From Macrocybe gigantea (taxonomy: Eukaryota; Basidiomycota; Agaricomycetes; Agaricales; Callistosporiaceae): a stretch of DNA of 64,000 bases. Position 1 is the first letter of the stretch; every line of letters starts with the position of its first letter. The stretch is from the NCBI GenBank assembly GCA_011319805.1, contig SJRY01000266.1, positions 682,001 through 746,000 of the forward strand, written 5' to 3'. Positions 1 through 14,477 of this stretch are shown here, in pieces. The translations under genes and the position numbers were made by a program. Below the pieces are notes generated by a model, which was not told the origin of the DNA, did not search any database, and saw nothing but the letters and a program-made list of their open reading frames with translations.

Positions 1-1
1 G

Positions 2-1931
2 GATCAGCGCGAAGGCAAGAAGGCTGAGCGCGGCCGTAGTCCAGGACGCACTACTGCAAGCAAAGGGAAGGATTCAACGGGTGAGAAGCGATTTATGTTT
101 TCGGAAATTGGAGGGAGCGGAACATCGAGTCGAAGTTCATCGTTCCGCCGGCCTGGTGGTGTGGCGGCAAGCACACCGTCCACGCCATCGCCAGCGTCGG
201 ATGCATGGCCTCTTCCAAACAAACGCATCGAATCTCTCAAAGTGCCATCCGGTGCTCGATCGCCCCTAGCTCAGTCACACACACCTATTCCTTCCGTCAT
301 GACCCCACCATTACCGTCTCGTTCCGGTTCTAGAGCCCTCTCCCCTTCATCACTCAATCGGTTGCAAGCCAAAGTCTTGCGCGCCAAGTTGACAGGTGAT
401 CCTGATGCCGAAAGACTTGAGCGGGAGTACGAACAAGAGGCTAAGAAAGCCAATGGTGGAGAGGATCCAAGCTCTGGCGTTCGCAAGAAGACAGAAGTCT
501 TGCCAACACTAGACGTTCATGGCCACCTATACGACGTTGGTCACGGTGCCCCCGACGAGAAGTTGCCACCGGGAAACCGGAAGAAGAAGGAAAAGGTTGT
601 GCCTTCAACTGCCAACGTGATGCTATATTGATCGCCTTTTCAGTTCGAAACTCACGATCGCCAAACCGGTGAAATTATCCGCTACAATCCAGACGATGAC
701 ACAACGACACTGGGAGAACTCCTGCGGCAAGAGAAATTCAGTGCTGGGCTTGCTGATCAAAAGAATCTTGACGCTCAATTTGCGAAAGCAATAATGGGAG
801 ACGGAAAATTTGAAGTATGTGGCGGATGGCACTTTCCTGCTTGCCTGACCTAACGTCTTTGCCTAGAATGACCTCGAATACATGGATGATAATGCTGAAC
901 GACTTGGACGGCAGAAAATGCGTTCCGATGCCATGAAACGACAGTTCGCCATACATGGTGGGTGCATCGTACCATGACATCTACAGTTATCTGAGTATTA
1001 AAACATACAGATTACAAACGGACACAGAAGGTCCTGGCAACGTGTCGTTTCTGTTTCGGGGAAGACGATTCACCACCGAAAGCGCCCATGGTAGCGATGG
1101 GAACTCGGACGTACCTCTCCTGTACTACCAATGAAGAACTGGTCAAAGGCCACTGCCTTATAGTACCAATTCAGCATCATCTTACCATGCTTGAGGGCGA
1201 TGATGATGTATGGGATGAAGTGAGGGTAAGCAAACAATAGCTCATTTGTTTCGGTTGTTCACTGGGTAGCAGAATTTTATGAAGTGCCTCATGCGAATGT
1301 TCGCCGAAGAAGATAAAGGTGTTATCTTCTACGAGACCGTCGTGAGTATGAAGGCGCAAAGGCATACTTTCATAGAGTGTGTGCCATTACCCTGGGACCA
1401 GTTCGAGATCGTCCCCGGCTATTTCAAGGTGACCTTTCCAGCCTTTCAAATCCTGTTCTTATTGTTAATATCTGCCTGCAGGAATCAATCTTGATGTCCG
1501 AAGCTGAATGGTCACAGCACAAGAAATTGATTGACTTCTCCAAACGGCCTGGAGGCTTCCGGCGAGCTATGGTCCCAAATCTGCCCTATTTCATGGTGCA
1601 GTTCGACTACAAAGGTGAACAAGGCTACGGCCATGTCATTGAAGGTGTGGATAAAGACGACGAGGACGAAGCCGCGGATGAAGGTGAAAAGGGTGGAGGT
1701 GATTTTCCATGGTATGTCTCAGGCTGAATGAAGTCGCTACGCTAGTTCATTTCCTTCATATCCTCTTCTAGGTATTTTGCAGGGGAAATTATTGGTAACC
1801 TCCTTGAGCTGGAACCCCGACGATGGAGAAGACCAAGGCGAATGGACTTCAGGAGCAATAAGGAGAGGGTATCTGAGTTTAAGAAGAAATACGACAAGTT
1901 TGATTGGACGCCCTTGCTTGGGAAACAATGA
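2..1931 (+). CDS. CWF19-like (CWF19L2/Cwf19) splicing factor, 5' partial
   Basis: Spliceosome-associated protein of the CWF19L2/Cwf19 family, which acts with late spliceosome or intron-lariat complexes in the nucleus. The frame is open from base 2 with no start, so the N-terminus lies upstream. The visible part starts with a Ser/Pro-rich low-complexity stretch, then a basic helix (RLQAKVLRAKLTGDPDAERL) typical of the family. The CwfJ_C_1 region contains CRFCFGEDD and a HIT-like core (GHCLIVPIQHHLTML). The CwfJ_C_2 region ends in a basic tail (EFKKKYDKFDWTPLLGKQ). Introns include 596-643 and 815-866, with others near 960-1011, 1225-1270, 1427-1483 and 1712-1771. Joined exons keep a single frame to TGA at 1929-1931. 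It is convergent with the P450 gene. Family assignment is secure; the role is inferred from the family. Confidence 0.9.
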
Positions 1932-2161
1932 TCCACGAGGCATTTATCATCGCATGCATCTCATTTTACACCTCACTGTAGTTGTGAACGCCGTCATAAT
2001 GTGCCACATATTGGGTTAATTTGTTTTCTTTTATGTTCTGCTCAGCGAACGGCTAATTTCCGGCTTTCTATCGATCTCTTTTGCAGTAAATTAATAAGCA
2101 TTCGATCGCCTTCGTGCACCTTTCCCTTTTCGCTCGTCATGTCAGCAGCCACCTAGCCTTC

Positions 2162-4312
2162 CTACTCGTCCAAACCGATCGCATGCTTGATCAATGAATG
2201 CGCAGTCTTGGTCCTTGGTTGTATGTCACAGCGGTACGGTCGTGGGTGGCTGAAAATGATAGAAAACTTTAGCTACCCCTACATTTAATTATATATAAAC
2301 TACCCACCTTGCGATTCCTGTTTCAAAAGAGGCATCTGGTGTTATCTCCTTTCCGTCATCACCGACGACTTTCGTGATCGACACAGTAGCCAATATAGTG
2401 GCGCGGCGATCCAAAGGCTAGCATCAGCGAGGTAACGGCCAGGGCAAACCCTAGAGAAATGACTTTAGGTCTCCACCTGAGCCTCAGATTTGCGGATTTC
2501 CGTACCTGCGGCCAAAGCCAAAAGTGGCTAGTGGATACGGTTCGGCGTTTCCGTGCGGTTTTGGTAGGTAGCGATCAGGATTGTACTCGAATGGATTGGC
2601 GTAGACGCTCTCGTCGAGACTCATTCCTCTGCGAAGGCCTAGAGTAAGGGCAAGTACAGATACTGAAAGGACAGCTGAAGTCAATTACCGGATATTTGCG
2701 ATGACGACGGAACCCTTTGGTATCCACATGCCGTTATACACATCATCTTCGGTGGATCGATGGGGCACGCCTTCAAGACCAATCATATTTAAAAGTCTGA
2801 ACATGTAGGTCAATGTATGACACGCACCAACTGGCGCAGCGTGATGCCACCTGGAGGTCCAGTTAGATCTGAGCATGACTCCGAGGACGAGTCCATGTCT
2901 TACCTCAATGCTTCTTGCAACACGCACTCAACATACGATAGTGACTCGCGATCACTCAGTTCAGGGAGTCTGTCATTGCCAATGATTCGATCTATCTCTT
3001 CTTGAGCTTTTCGTTGGTAGTCAGGGTGCAAAACCATCGCCAGAAGGAAAATCGACATGGAAGAAGATGTCTGATGTAGGTGCTCAGGATCAGATTGGAA
3101 GACCATGCGTAATGCCAGAGACTCACAGTATCAGCGCCTCCGATATAGATTGAGCCCGCAGCGCCAAGTATGTCATCCAATGAAGCCCTAGTTTTCCTGT
3201 TCGAATTTGCCGCATCCTCAAGTTGTCTCCGCAGGAAAGATGGCACCGCCGCTCCTGCGCTCTGCAGAAGCAAAGTCAAAGATCGGGATAAAAAGACAGA
3301 AGGGAACTAGTGTCAACCATTTTTGACATGACATCTTGATAGGGAAGGTCATGCAATCTGCGAACAACCGGACGGCACGAGCGGGCAAACTGAGCATAAT
3401 ACGTGCCCGGGATCCATGACGGGAGGTACTTCACTGGAAGAATGTTCATGAGCAGTATCAGCACCGTGAATGACGGAAACTTACAAAAGGGGAAGAAATC
3501 TACAGGCGTACTCCCAGGAGGTCCAGAGTTTGATGCCGTTGAGCCCACTTCCTCCGCCAGACGGATGTACATGTCATCGTCGGACGTGACTTCATGGCCC
3601 GAGACAATCCATATGACAATGGCTGTTGCGAATCTGATTAGATGAAATCGATTAGACTCGGGGTTCGGGCAAAAATTCGTGATAAGAATCATGCCTGGAC
3701 AAGTGACCGTTGCGGCCGTCAGGATTGGTGATCAAGTTGTTCACCAAGACCCGAGCCTGCTTTGTCTGGTACGAGCCGTACTTTATGCATTCCGTTTTGC
3801 TAAGGTATTGTTGCAACATCCTGCGTTGTTGCCTAAATTGTTCTCCATAGTGCAGGAATGTCACGGTGGGTTTCCATCCCATTCTACGAGTGGAAATGAA
3901 ATCTGGACTGTCATGATGAATGCACTGATTGGCTTACAGCTCGAAGATCGGGAAGTCCGGTCTATCACTATAATGACGTTCTTCTTGTCAAGTAATTCTG
4001 TGGCAGCTTTGAGACTGTTTATTATGATCATGGATCGTCCTAGGACTTTAAGATGCACCACATCGCCTGATCCAATCACAACTCAAGGTGAATCATCGCA
4101 AAACACTGCCACGAATGAAAGCCGAAAATACCATATTTTTTCCCCAGTTCATAGAAGTACATGTCTTGTTCAGTTTGCGGAATCATCCGCATATGCCCTA
4201 ATACAGGCTCTGCCGGCGGGCCAGGAGGGAGAGGAGGGTTGTTGACGAGTCGAACCCTTGCATAGAGGATGACAATGAATACGCAGAGCAGACCGATGGC
4301 AATAGTAAACAT
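2162..4312 (-). CDS. Cytochrome P450 monooxygenase (two apparent frameshifts)
   Basis: Membrane-anchored microsomal P450. The N-terminus has a hydrophobic anchor followed by the proline hinge PPLPPGPP. Further on are an I-helix region (GAAGSIYIGGADT), the K-helix ECVLQEALR, the meander NPDRYLPKP and the heme loop FGFGRR/VCPGRYLADASLWIAA. The heme loop is interrupted by a 55-nt intron (2451-2505). The last exon reads ASHPRPYRCDIQPRT..., ending at 2162. Two single-base deficits break the frame. One is at about 3971-3975, between LLDKKNVI and YSDRPDFPIFEL. The other is at the GG pair 2400-2401, just after the heme motif, where SLWIAA must shift to reach ILATVSITKVVGDDGKE. Sequence on both sides of each site is well conserved, so error is more likely than decay. 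ATG 4444 is an alternative upstream start. Substrate unknown. Divergent from the CitE-like gene. Confidence 0.88.
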
Positions 4313-4585
4313 TGTCGATAGAATAATGGCAGGCCATCTGGTGTTGTCGCTTCTCGAACTTATACGACGAACGAAAAAGGGTTTGCTGAATGGAGGTATC
4401 TGTTGATGGGTGAGTAGCTCGACGCTGTTTATGGCGATCTGCAATTTGTGACACTCTCAGCGGACAGCGGCGACCCTGCTGTGAAAATGCTTACGACGTC
4501 ATGACCAAATATGGCAACGGTGACTCTGGATCCCGTTCCTCGATGATTGTCACTCGCAATTCCACACGACCATGTTGGCCTCTCG

Positions 4586-6012
4586 ATGTCTTATCACTCG
4601 CCCAGGACGTTGGCAATTTTCATGCCTCAAAAGCTGAGCACACACACACCGACGCTTCCGCGCCTTCGTCGCTCATACCTTTACGTGCCGTCCTCGTCTG
4701 ACCGGATGCTTGAAAAGACTCGCACATCACCGTCGGACGTCTTCATCTATGATCTAGAAGACAGCATATCCCCACTTTCTTCTGACAAGATTGATGCCCG
4801 GGAGAGATTAGTCAACTTCCTGCGAGTGCGTAATTGTCCTTTTGTCTGCCAGAACACATGTCAGGGGTCAATTTAGGGCACGAATCTACCTGACTCCGGC
4901 CGCATTGCCGTCAGGATTAACGACATCGACTCACCCTTCTTTCACGAAGATATTGCTCAAATTGTAATTATTTTCAACCATTTCATGCCGCAATTCGCTT
5001 TTCAAACCATCACTGTCTGGACACAGGCGTTATTACCAAATGTGGGCTCGCTCATTCTGCCCAAGGTTCACTCTGCGCAAGATATCCATCACGTATCTCG
5101 GGAATTGTACACCCGGCTTCGTGGCACAGCGTCACGACCGCCTATCAGTATCATACCCAGCATTGAAAGTGCACGCGGTTTATGGAATATCGGAACGATA
5201 GCCGGCTGGCAATCAGAGTATGGCCCCGAACTAGGTGGTCGACTGAGCGCCCTGCTGGTAAGAATCATAAATGTTTATGACGTTGCGTTGATCACCTATT
5301 AAGTTTGCGGCAGAAGACTGCAAGTACCGTTCCAGACCCTGGCTGGAGCATATGTTGATTTCTGATCGCGTTAGACTGCGCTGACACGTCCATAATCCGT
5401 TCGCCTTCACGCCATGAGCTCCTTTTCACTCGTTCTCGAATAGCCATTGCCGCCAAGGCTTTCGGTCTGGAAGCTATCGATATGGTACTGTGTATTCTAT
5501 ATAATACTTGGACAGCCGCCAGTCGCGGATATTGCTAACAAAATTTTAGGTCTGTGTTAACTACAAAGATATCGACTACTTAAGAGATGAATGTCAGGAT
5601 GGGAGAAGACTCGGCTTTGCGGGGAAGGTGCGATCAACGTGTTCGCACGTTCACCGAATCTAACAAAGGCATTAGCAAGCCATCCATCCCACTCAGGTGG
5701 ATGTCATTCAATCAACATTTGTGCCGTCCTCGGCAGGTGCATAGCCTTTTTTGCCCTGCTAATGTCATTTGACCACGCAGTTGTTTCGACAGAAATATTG
5801 AGAGCAGCCAAGATCATACATAAGATGGAAATAGCTTACGCTTCTGCGAAAGGAGCTGTCGGCTTAGAAGGCGAAATGATTGATGCACCGATGTTGAAGC
5901 AGGTGAACCTTCAGTTTCGCGTCAAACTTCTTCATGCTCACTATATGGCAAGGCGGAAAAGGTCCTCTCTATCGCTCAAGCCGCTGGAATAGAGATTCCT
6001 GCGATTTCTTGA
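4586..6012 (+). CDS. HpcH/HpaI aldolase family, CitE/CLYBL-type citramalyl-CoA lyase-like protein
   Basis: Resembles the beta subunit of citrate lyase and mitochondrial citramalyl-CoA lyase (CLYBL), which cleaves CoA thioesters of C5/C6 acids using Mg2+. Visible motifs in order are RRSYLYVPSSSDRM and IYDLEDS (acidic substrate/metal region), RIAVRIND (Arg), ILPKVHS and ISIIPSIESARGL (catalytic-face Glu), then FAAEDYCADTS, GFAGKQAIHPTQV and a C-terminal helix ending AAGIEIPAIS. About eight exons. One intron (5320-5374) has a GC donor (GCAAGT) and an AG acceptor, required to read AEDYCADT. ATG 4586 and 4622 are the in-frame starts. A second ATG at 4572 opens an Arg-rich presequence-like peptide in another frame. 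Starts about 110 bp before the next same-strand gene. Enzyme family is clear; the exact substrate is not. Confidence 0.85.
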
Positions 6013-6118
6013 TGGACATTGCTTAGTCATACTCCTTAGAAATTAGCAAGGACAAATATACCTTGTTTACACCTTGTCCAAGTCTGAGAGCGTCACCTGC
6101 ACTTGCATCACTCCTCAT

Positions 6119-9978
<3,860 letters not shown>

Positions 9979-10167
9979 TGTTCTCCGTATCGGAGATTTA
10001 GTTGGGAATCGGAGTTCCGTGTCAGTGTTTTCAATTCCTCCGTCTTGCACGGTGTTTTTATGCATATCATACTGTTTTCTTTCCTTTTACCTGCATTTTT
10101 CAAGCTTGTATGAATACATAACCTTTGCGGATCAAAGTGCGTAGATTCGAATGTACACGTGAATGCT

Positions 10168-11192
10168 TCATCCTCTTCCAACGAATGGTATCCCGGTGGG
10201 CCTATGGTGACATCCAGACAATCAGTCTCTTCATGAATATGACCAATACTGACATTATAGTGAAGTCTAGAACGGCGACGTCGTTCGGCAGACTTGCAAT
10301 ATAAAGAATAGCATCCACGACGTGCCGGACATCAAACGTTGCCTCGACGAGCACCCGACCATCAGGCTGCAAAGTGCCCCTTGTGAAATCCTCGGCCAGC
10401 GCAGTGTGAGCGTTACCTCAACCCGTCGCGGCTCAGCAGACAATTTTGATTCCCAAGAGGCAATTCATCGCTTACCAATGTCTATTTGCGTGCAGGCGAT
10501 GTTGAACGCGCGGTTATCTAGCGCGGTAGACCTGGTCAGGCCGGTTATGGCGAATTTTGAGCAGGTATAGGCTGCGGCATGGACGCGGGGGACCTGGGCC
10601 GCTATCGAGCCGTTGTTTATGATGCGCCCTTGATACCGGGAATTAGTCTCGATTCGGACGTCTTATCTAACAGCTTTTGGGCCTACCGCCCGGCGGAGAC
10701 TGGGCTTTGAACGCTTTGATGGCGTGTTGCGTGCAGATGAAGGCCCCGACGAGGTTGACGTCGAGAACGCGGCGGAAAGTCTCTACGGCCAGGTCCTCCA
10801 TCGGCACGAGGGGCGCCAAGATTCCTGCGTTCTGCGATGCTGCCGTTGTGTGCAACGCGTCTCCAGAATCGGCCAGCAACACGTACATTGAACAAGAGGT
10901 CGAGGCGACCTGAATCAGGTATCAAAAATCTCGCGAAGGAGACAGAAGATCGTTATTGACCAAAAACTGCGACCGTTTTTGCAAAGAGCTCTGCTACGAA
11001 CTCCTCGTTTGTGATGTCTCCCGCAAGGACCAGGCACTGATCGGTCGGTATGGAGCTGGCGGTGTCTTGCAGTTCCGCTTCCCGACGCGCCGCAATGGAG
11101 ACGTTCCATCCGGCGTTCGCGAGGGCGATGGCGGTTTGCCTGCCGATGCCTGAGGACGCACCAGTGATGATTGCGGTCTTTCGAGTAACCAT
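10168..11192 (-). CDS. Short-chain dehydrogenase/reductase (classical SDR)
   Basis: NAD(P)-dependent oxidoreductase with a Rossmann fold. It opens MVTRKTAIITGASSGIGRQT, with the TGxxxGIG cofactor loop near residue 11. It then has LLFNNAGILAP (the NNAG motif, split by an intron at about 10843-10892), VNLVGAFICTQ, a catalytic Ser region (INNGSIAAQ) and the catalytic YxxxK as YTCSK. The ending is FTIMPTGIPFVGRG, reached after a last small intron containing apparent in-frame codons. No frameshift is seen. The ARR sequence after strand beta-2 (SIAARREAEL) suggests NADPH preference, an inference from the basic residues. Substrate unknown. Lies between the Prp2 3' end (convergent) and a gene-poor stretch. 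Confidence 0.87.
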
Positions 11193-11759
11193 GAAAGTTA
11201 AGTAGGGACTGATCAGAGATCAACTTGATCATGCTATCACGTGTCGATAGGGATATACTGTCCAGAATTGACGATATACTATGATTGACACCTATAATCC
11301 TTCGCTAGTCTTAGTGGTGACGTCCTAAATCTGGCTCTTTCGACGGCATAGTTGCCGGGACATACCATATCTCCGAGTCTTTCAGGTCCTTCAGGTCCCT
11401 ACCTTCTCTCTCAATATATGCGCGTCGAGAGCTCGAATGGGGGACAGTGCATTCTCAACGTTTAGATTACCGGGGTTATATGCGCGTTCCGGAATCGATT
11501 GCTCTTTCGAAGTGACCATGCGTCGGGTCGACTGCGCTTCCGCGTAGAGGAGATGGACAACCATCCATGTAGAATCAGGCTAGGTTCTTGATCTCACTTC
11601 ATGAGACAAGGTGTAGCTGAAGAACAGCTCGTCGCTCTATTGGCGGATGCAGATCAACCTAAAGCGGATCACAGCTTCGATCATTGATCGATGATGACGT
11701 CGATCTGCTGGGTTTTATGACAAAAAAGTGCCAAACAAGTGTCAGCCCAACTTCAGACC
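11193..11759. other. Intergenic stretch, nothing recognised
   Basis: About 570 bp between the SDR start (minus strand) and a weak plus-strand ORF. It presumably holds the SDR promoter. No long ORF, repeat, tRNA or clear TATA element was seen. Confidence 0.5.
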
Positions 11760-12077
11760 ATGCCCTCCTACCTCGCATCCGTCTACGATACCTTTCTTCT
11801 CCTCCTCAATACCCCCATCGTCGACGACCCTGCGCGTTCCGTCCGCGCTCCTCCGGCTCCAGTCCCACTAAAGACTATTTACAGACCCGCTGCACAATCC
11901 ACGTCTCCCTATCCACTGGTAAGCTCTCCCTTCTGGAAGCAAATTCGGAGGTTCGACAAACTTTTTTTTTTGCAGCAAACGCGAAAGATCATGATGGAGA
12001 GCCAGGTGTCAGAGACCTCATCATCACCTAGTTCTCAACTTTCCTCGAGGAGCACGGACAATTCTAGCTCGCAATAG
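11760..12077 (+). CDS. Possible small hypothetical protein
   Basis: ATG 11760 opens MPSYLASVYDTFLLLLNTP..., a short ORF with a hydrophobic patch then a Pro-rich stretch. A candidate intron starts at GTAAGC (about 11920) and ends after a T-run at TTTGCAG (about 11976). Splicing would continue into a Ser-rich tail ending at TAG 12075-12077. An alternative frame after the acceptor (ANAKDHDGEPGVRDLIIT) looks more protein-like but stops early. I recognise no family. It may be a non-coding transcript, a degenerate gene or a real lineage-specific protein. Confidence 0.3.
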   Translation: MPSYLASVYDTFLLLLNTPIVDDPARSVRAPPAPVPLKTIYRPAAQSTSPYPLVSSPFWKQIRRFDKLFFLQQTRKIMMESQVSETSSSPSSQLSSRSTDNSSSQ

Positions 12078-12441
12078 CGGGGCTATCTAGTGAGTTTCCT
12101 CCTTTTCTGACGTGCATCCTATTTATAGGTCCCACGCAGGACGCCTCTGCTATTACGATGTCACCCACCTGCCCCACATTCTGGATTTTTCTTGCTGCAT
12201 CTGCTTGTATAGATTTCCTGGACGATAGTCTTTCCCTGGTTTGCTTCCCCTTCTCCATGTATGGTCGTACCCATGTTGTGTTGCTCAGTAATGTTCTATA
12301 ATGTTCTGGCCATTTGTATGTACAGTAATTATAATCGTTAGTAGTGTCATGGACAATTTGTTATGCTCGGCTACTCTATGATCCGCCCCATCATGTCCGA
12401 TATCCGCTTCAGCGCCAACGTTCCTTGCTGTGTTGGCCACG
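12078..12441. other. Intergenic stretch, nothing recognised
   Basis: About 360 bp upstream of the CoA-transferase gene. It presumably contains that gene's promoter. Short open frames on both strands show no family signature. Confidence 0.45.
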
Positions 12442-14377
12442 ATGCAAACTATTGCCAGAGTTCACAAAACTGTCTTGTGCACACGCGTATCCCCAATCCT
12501 CCACCAGAACCTTCTTCGTAGATCTCTGCGCTTATACCAGACAAGTCCAGGCGACGCACAAGCGGCACAACCACCATCAGGCTTCGATGGCATCCCTCCG
12601 CCTCTCAAAGGGATCAAGATACTCGATCTCACTCGCGTCCTTGCTGGGCCTATGGCTACGATGCTCCTCGCTGACCTTGGTGCTGACGTTGTGAAAGTCG
12701 AGGAGGTTTCCAAAGGAGACGATACCAGTTGCGCGTGACTCACCCTTTCGTCCTCCGGCCTGCAGAGCGCTGAATTATCCTATCCTGAATCCTTTTTATA
12801 CCTAGGAACATGGCATCCGCCTTCGGCTCCAGTTATACCGGATGCTCCGGAAGCGTCAAAACACCTCCCGCCCGAATCAGCATACTTTCTGGCCGCGAAT
12901 CGGAACAAGCGCTCTATGACTGTGAACTTCAAGACACCTGAAGGGCTGGCAATCATCCACAGGCTTGTTCAGCGTTCCGATGTCCTGGTGGAGAACTTTG
13001 TGTCTGGGAAACTCGCGGAGATGGGTCTAGGCTACGAGGACTGCAGGAAGATCAACCCGAGGCTGATCTATGCTTCTGTCACTGGTACGCGTCCTTTTTC
13101 CCAGCTGTTTACGCGATTCCTACTGTTTTTTTTTCTGCAAGGATACGGGCAGACTGGGCCATACAGAAAGGCTGCGGGGTACGATGTGATCATAGAAGGG
13201 GAAGCAGGCCTCATGCACATGTTCGGAGATATTTCCTTTTTCCTATCTTCTACTGACAAGTGAAATGATTCATGTTCCAGTACTGGAGAGCCAGATCGAC
13301 CACCATCCAAGGTCGGCGTGGCCGCTACAGATATAGCTACGGGCCTGTACGCGCATGGCGCCATCATGGCTGCTCTCATTTCCCGCCAGCAGACGGGAAA
13401 AGGCGTATGGATCGACTGCAACCTGTTCGAAAGTCAAGTCGGTCATGTCTTTGGCTGACTCATGAACGCGTGCTCAGTTCTTTTTGGTGATTTCTAGATA
13501 GCGGGACTTGCCAATATTGCGTCGAACTACCTCATTGCTGGCCAGGAGGCGTCGAGGCATGGTACAGCACATCCGTCCATTGTGCCGTATCAGGTGTTCC
13601 CGTGCAAAGACGGCTTCATTATGATCGGAGCGGGCAACAACAAGCAAGTGAGCCTTATTTCCTGCGTGCGCACTCGACGTGCAAGTGATGGAATGGTGCT
13701 TTGTTCGTTGCCGTTGCAATATAGTTTAGGTTACTGGCCGAAAAGATCTTGGATCGGCCGTCTTTGGCCGATGATCCAAAGTTCGCGACCAACGAGACAC
13801 GCGTCGTTAATCGAGAAGAGCTCATACGTATCATTTCGGATGTTCTGACACAGCGTGAGCGGGATCATTGGCTCCAACGGTTTGCTGGCCTAGGGTATGT
13901 GATTTACGGCTGGAAGTCGTCACCGATCTTCACATCCCTCAGTGTTCCTTTTGGCCCGATCAACAACATCGCCCAAACTTTCGATCATCCGCAGGTAACT
14001 AAACATCCTTCTTGTCGTAACCTGATTGTGTGAATTTATTTCATCCGTTTCACAGGCCAAAGCCAGGAAGGTGACAGTGGAGGTCGATGTAAGAGCTCCA
14101 TTTGCATGCAACGTGTGCAACCCATGCTGATTTCTCCATTAGCATCCTCGTGCTGGGAAGATCAAGCTTGTTGCTCCTGCAGTTTCGTACAATGGGAAGA
14201 GAATGAAAGTGCGCATGCCTCCTCCATGGCTTTCCCAACATACCACAGAGGTGCGTGTTTGGCCTACAAATGGGTGCTTATTCCTGATGGTTCTTGTTGC
14301 GACAAATATAGGTGATGCAAGAATTGGGTTATTCGCTGGACGAGATAGCGGACTTGAAGAGCCGCTCTATTATATAG
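12442..14377 (+). CDS. Class III CoA-transferase (CaiB/BaiF), SUGCT-like, mitochondrial
   Basis: Family III CoA-transferase resembling succinate-hydroxymethylglutarate CoA-transferase (SUGCT), which moves CoA between dicarboxylic acids. The first ~35 residues ([13 protein letters not shown]..., [12 protein letters not shown]) are Arg/Ser-rich without acids, a likely mitochondrial presequence. Family motifs follow: [71 protein letters not shown] and [13 protein letters not shown]. The Asp of AAGYD or the following block is the usual catalytic region. Later come [21 protein letters not shown] and [11 protein letters not shown]. About nine introns, all GT-AG, joining without frame breaks to TAG 14375-14377. 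Ends about 100 bp before the CHL1-like start. Confidence 0.9.
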
Positions 14378-14477
14378 AATTTCTGTAGTAGTTTCCCTAA
14401 CGGAATGGAAAGTCACGTGCAAATAGATGTCGCGTTCACGACGCGTCAGTTTCGAAACGACTTTCTGACCTTTCACG

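Noticed and set aside
2162..6012. P450 plus CitE-like gene considered as a secondary-metabolite cluster
   Set aside because: Neighbours are housekeeping splicing genes; there is no synthase, transporter or regulator nearby.
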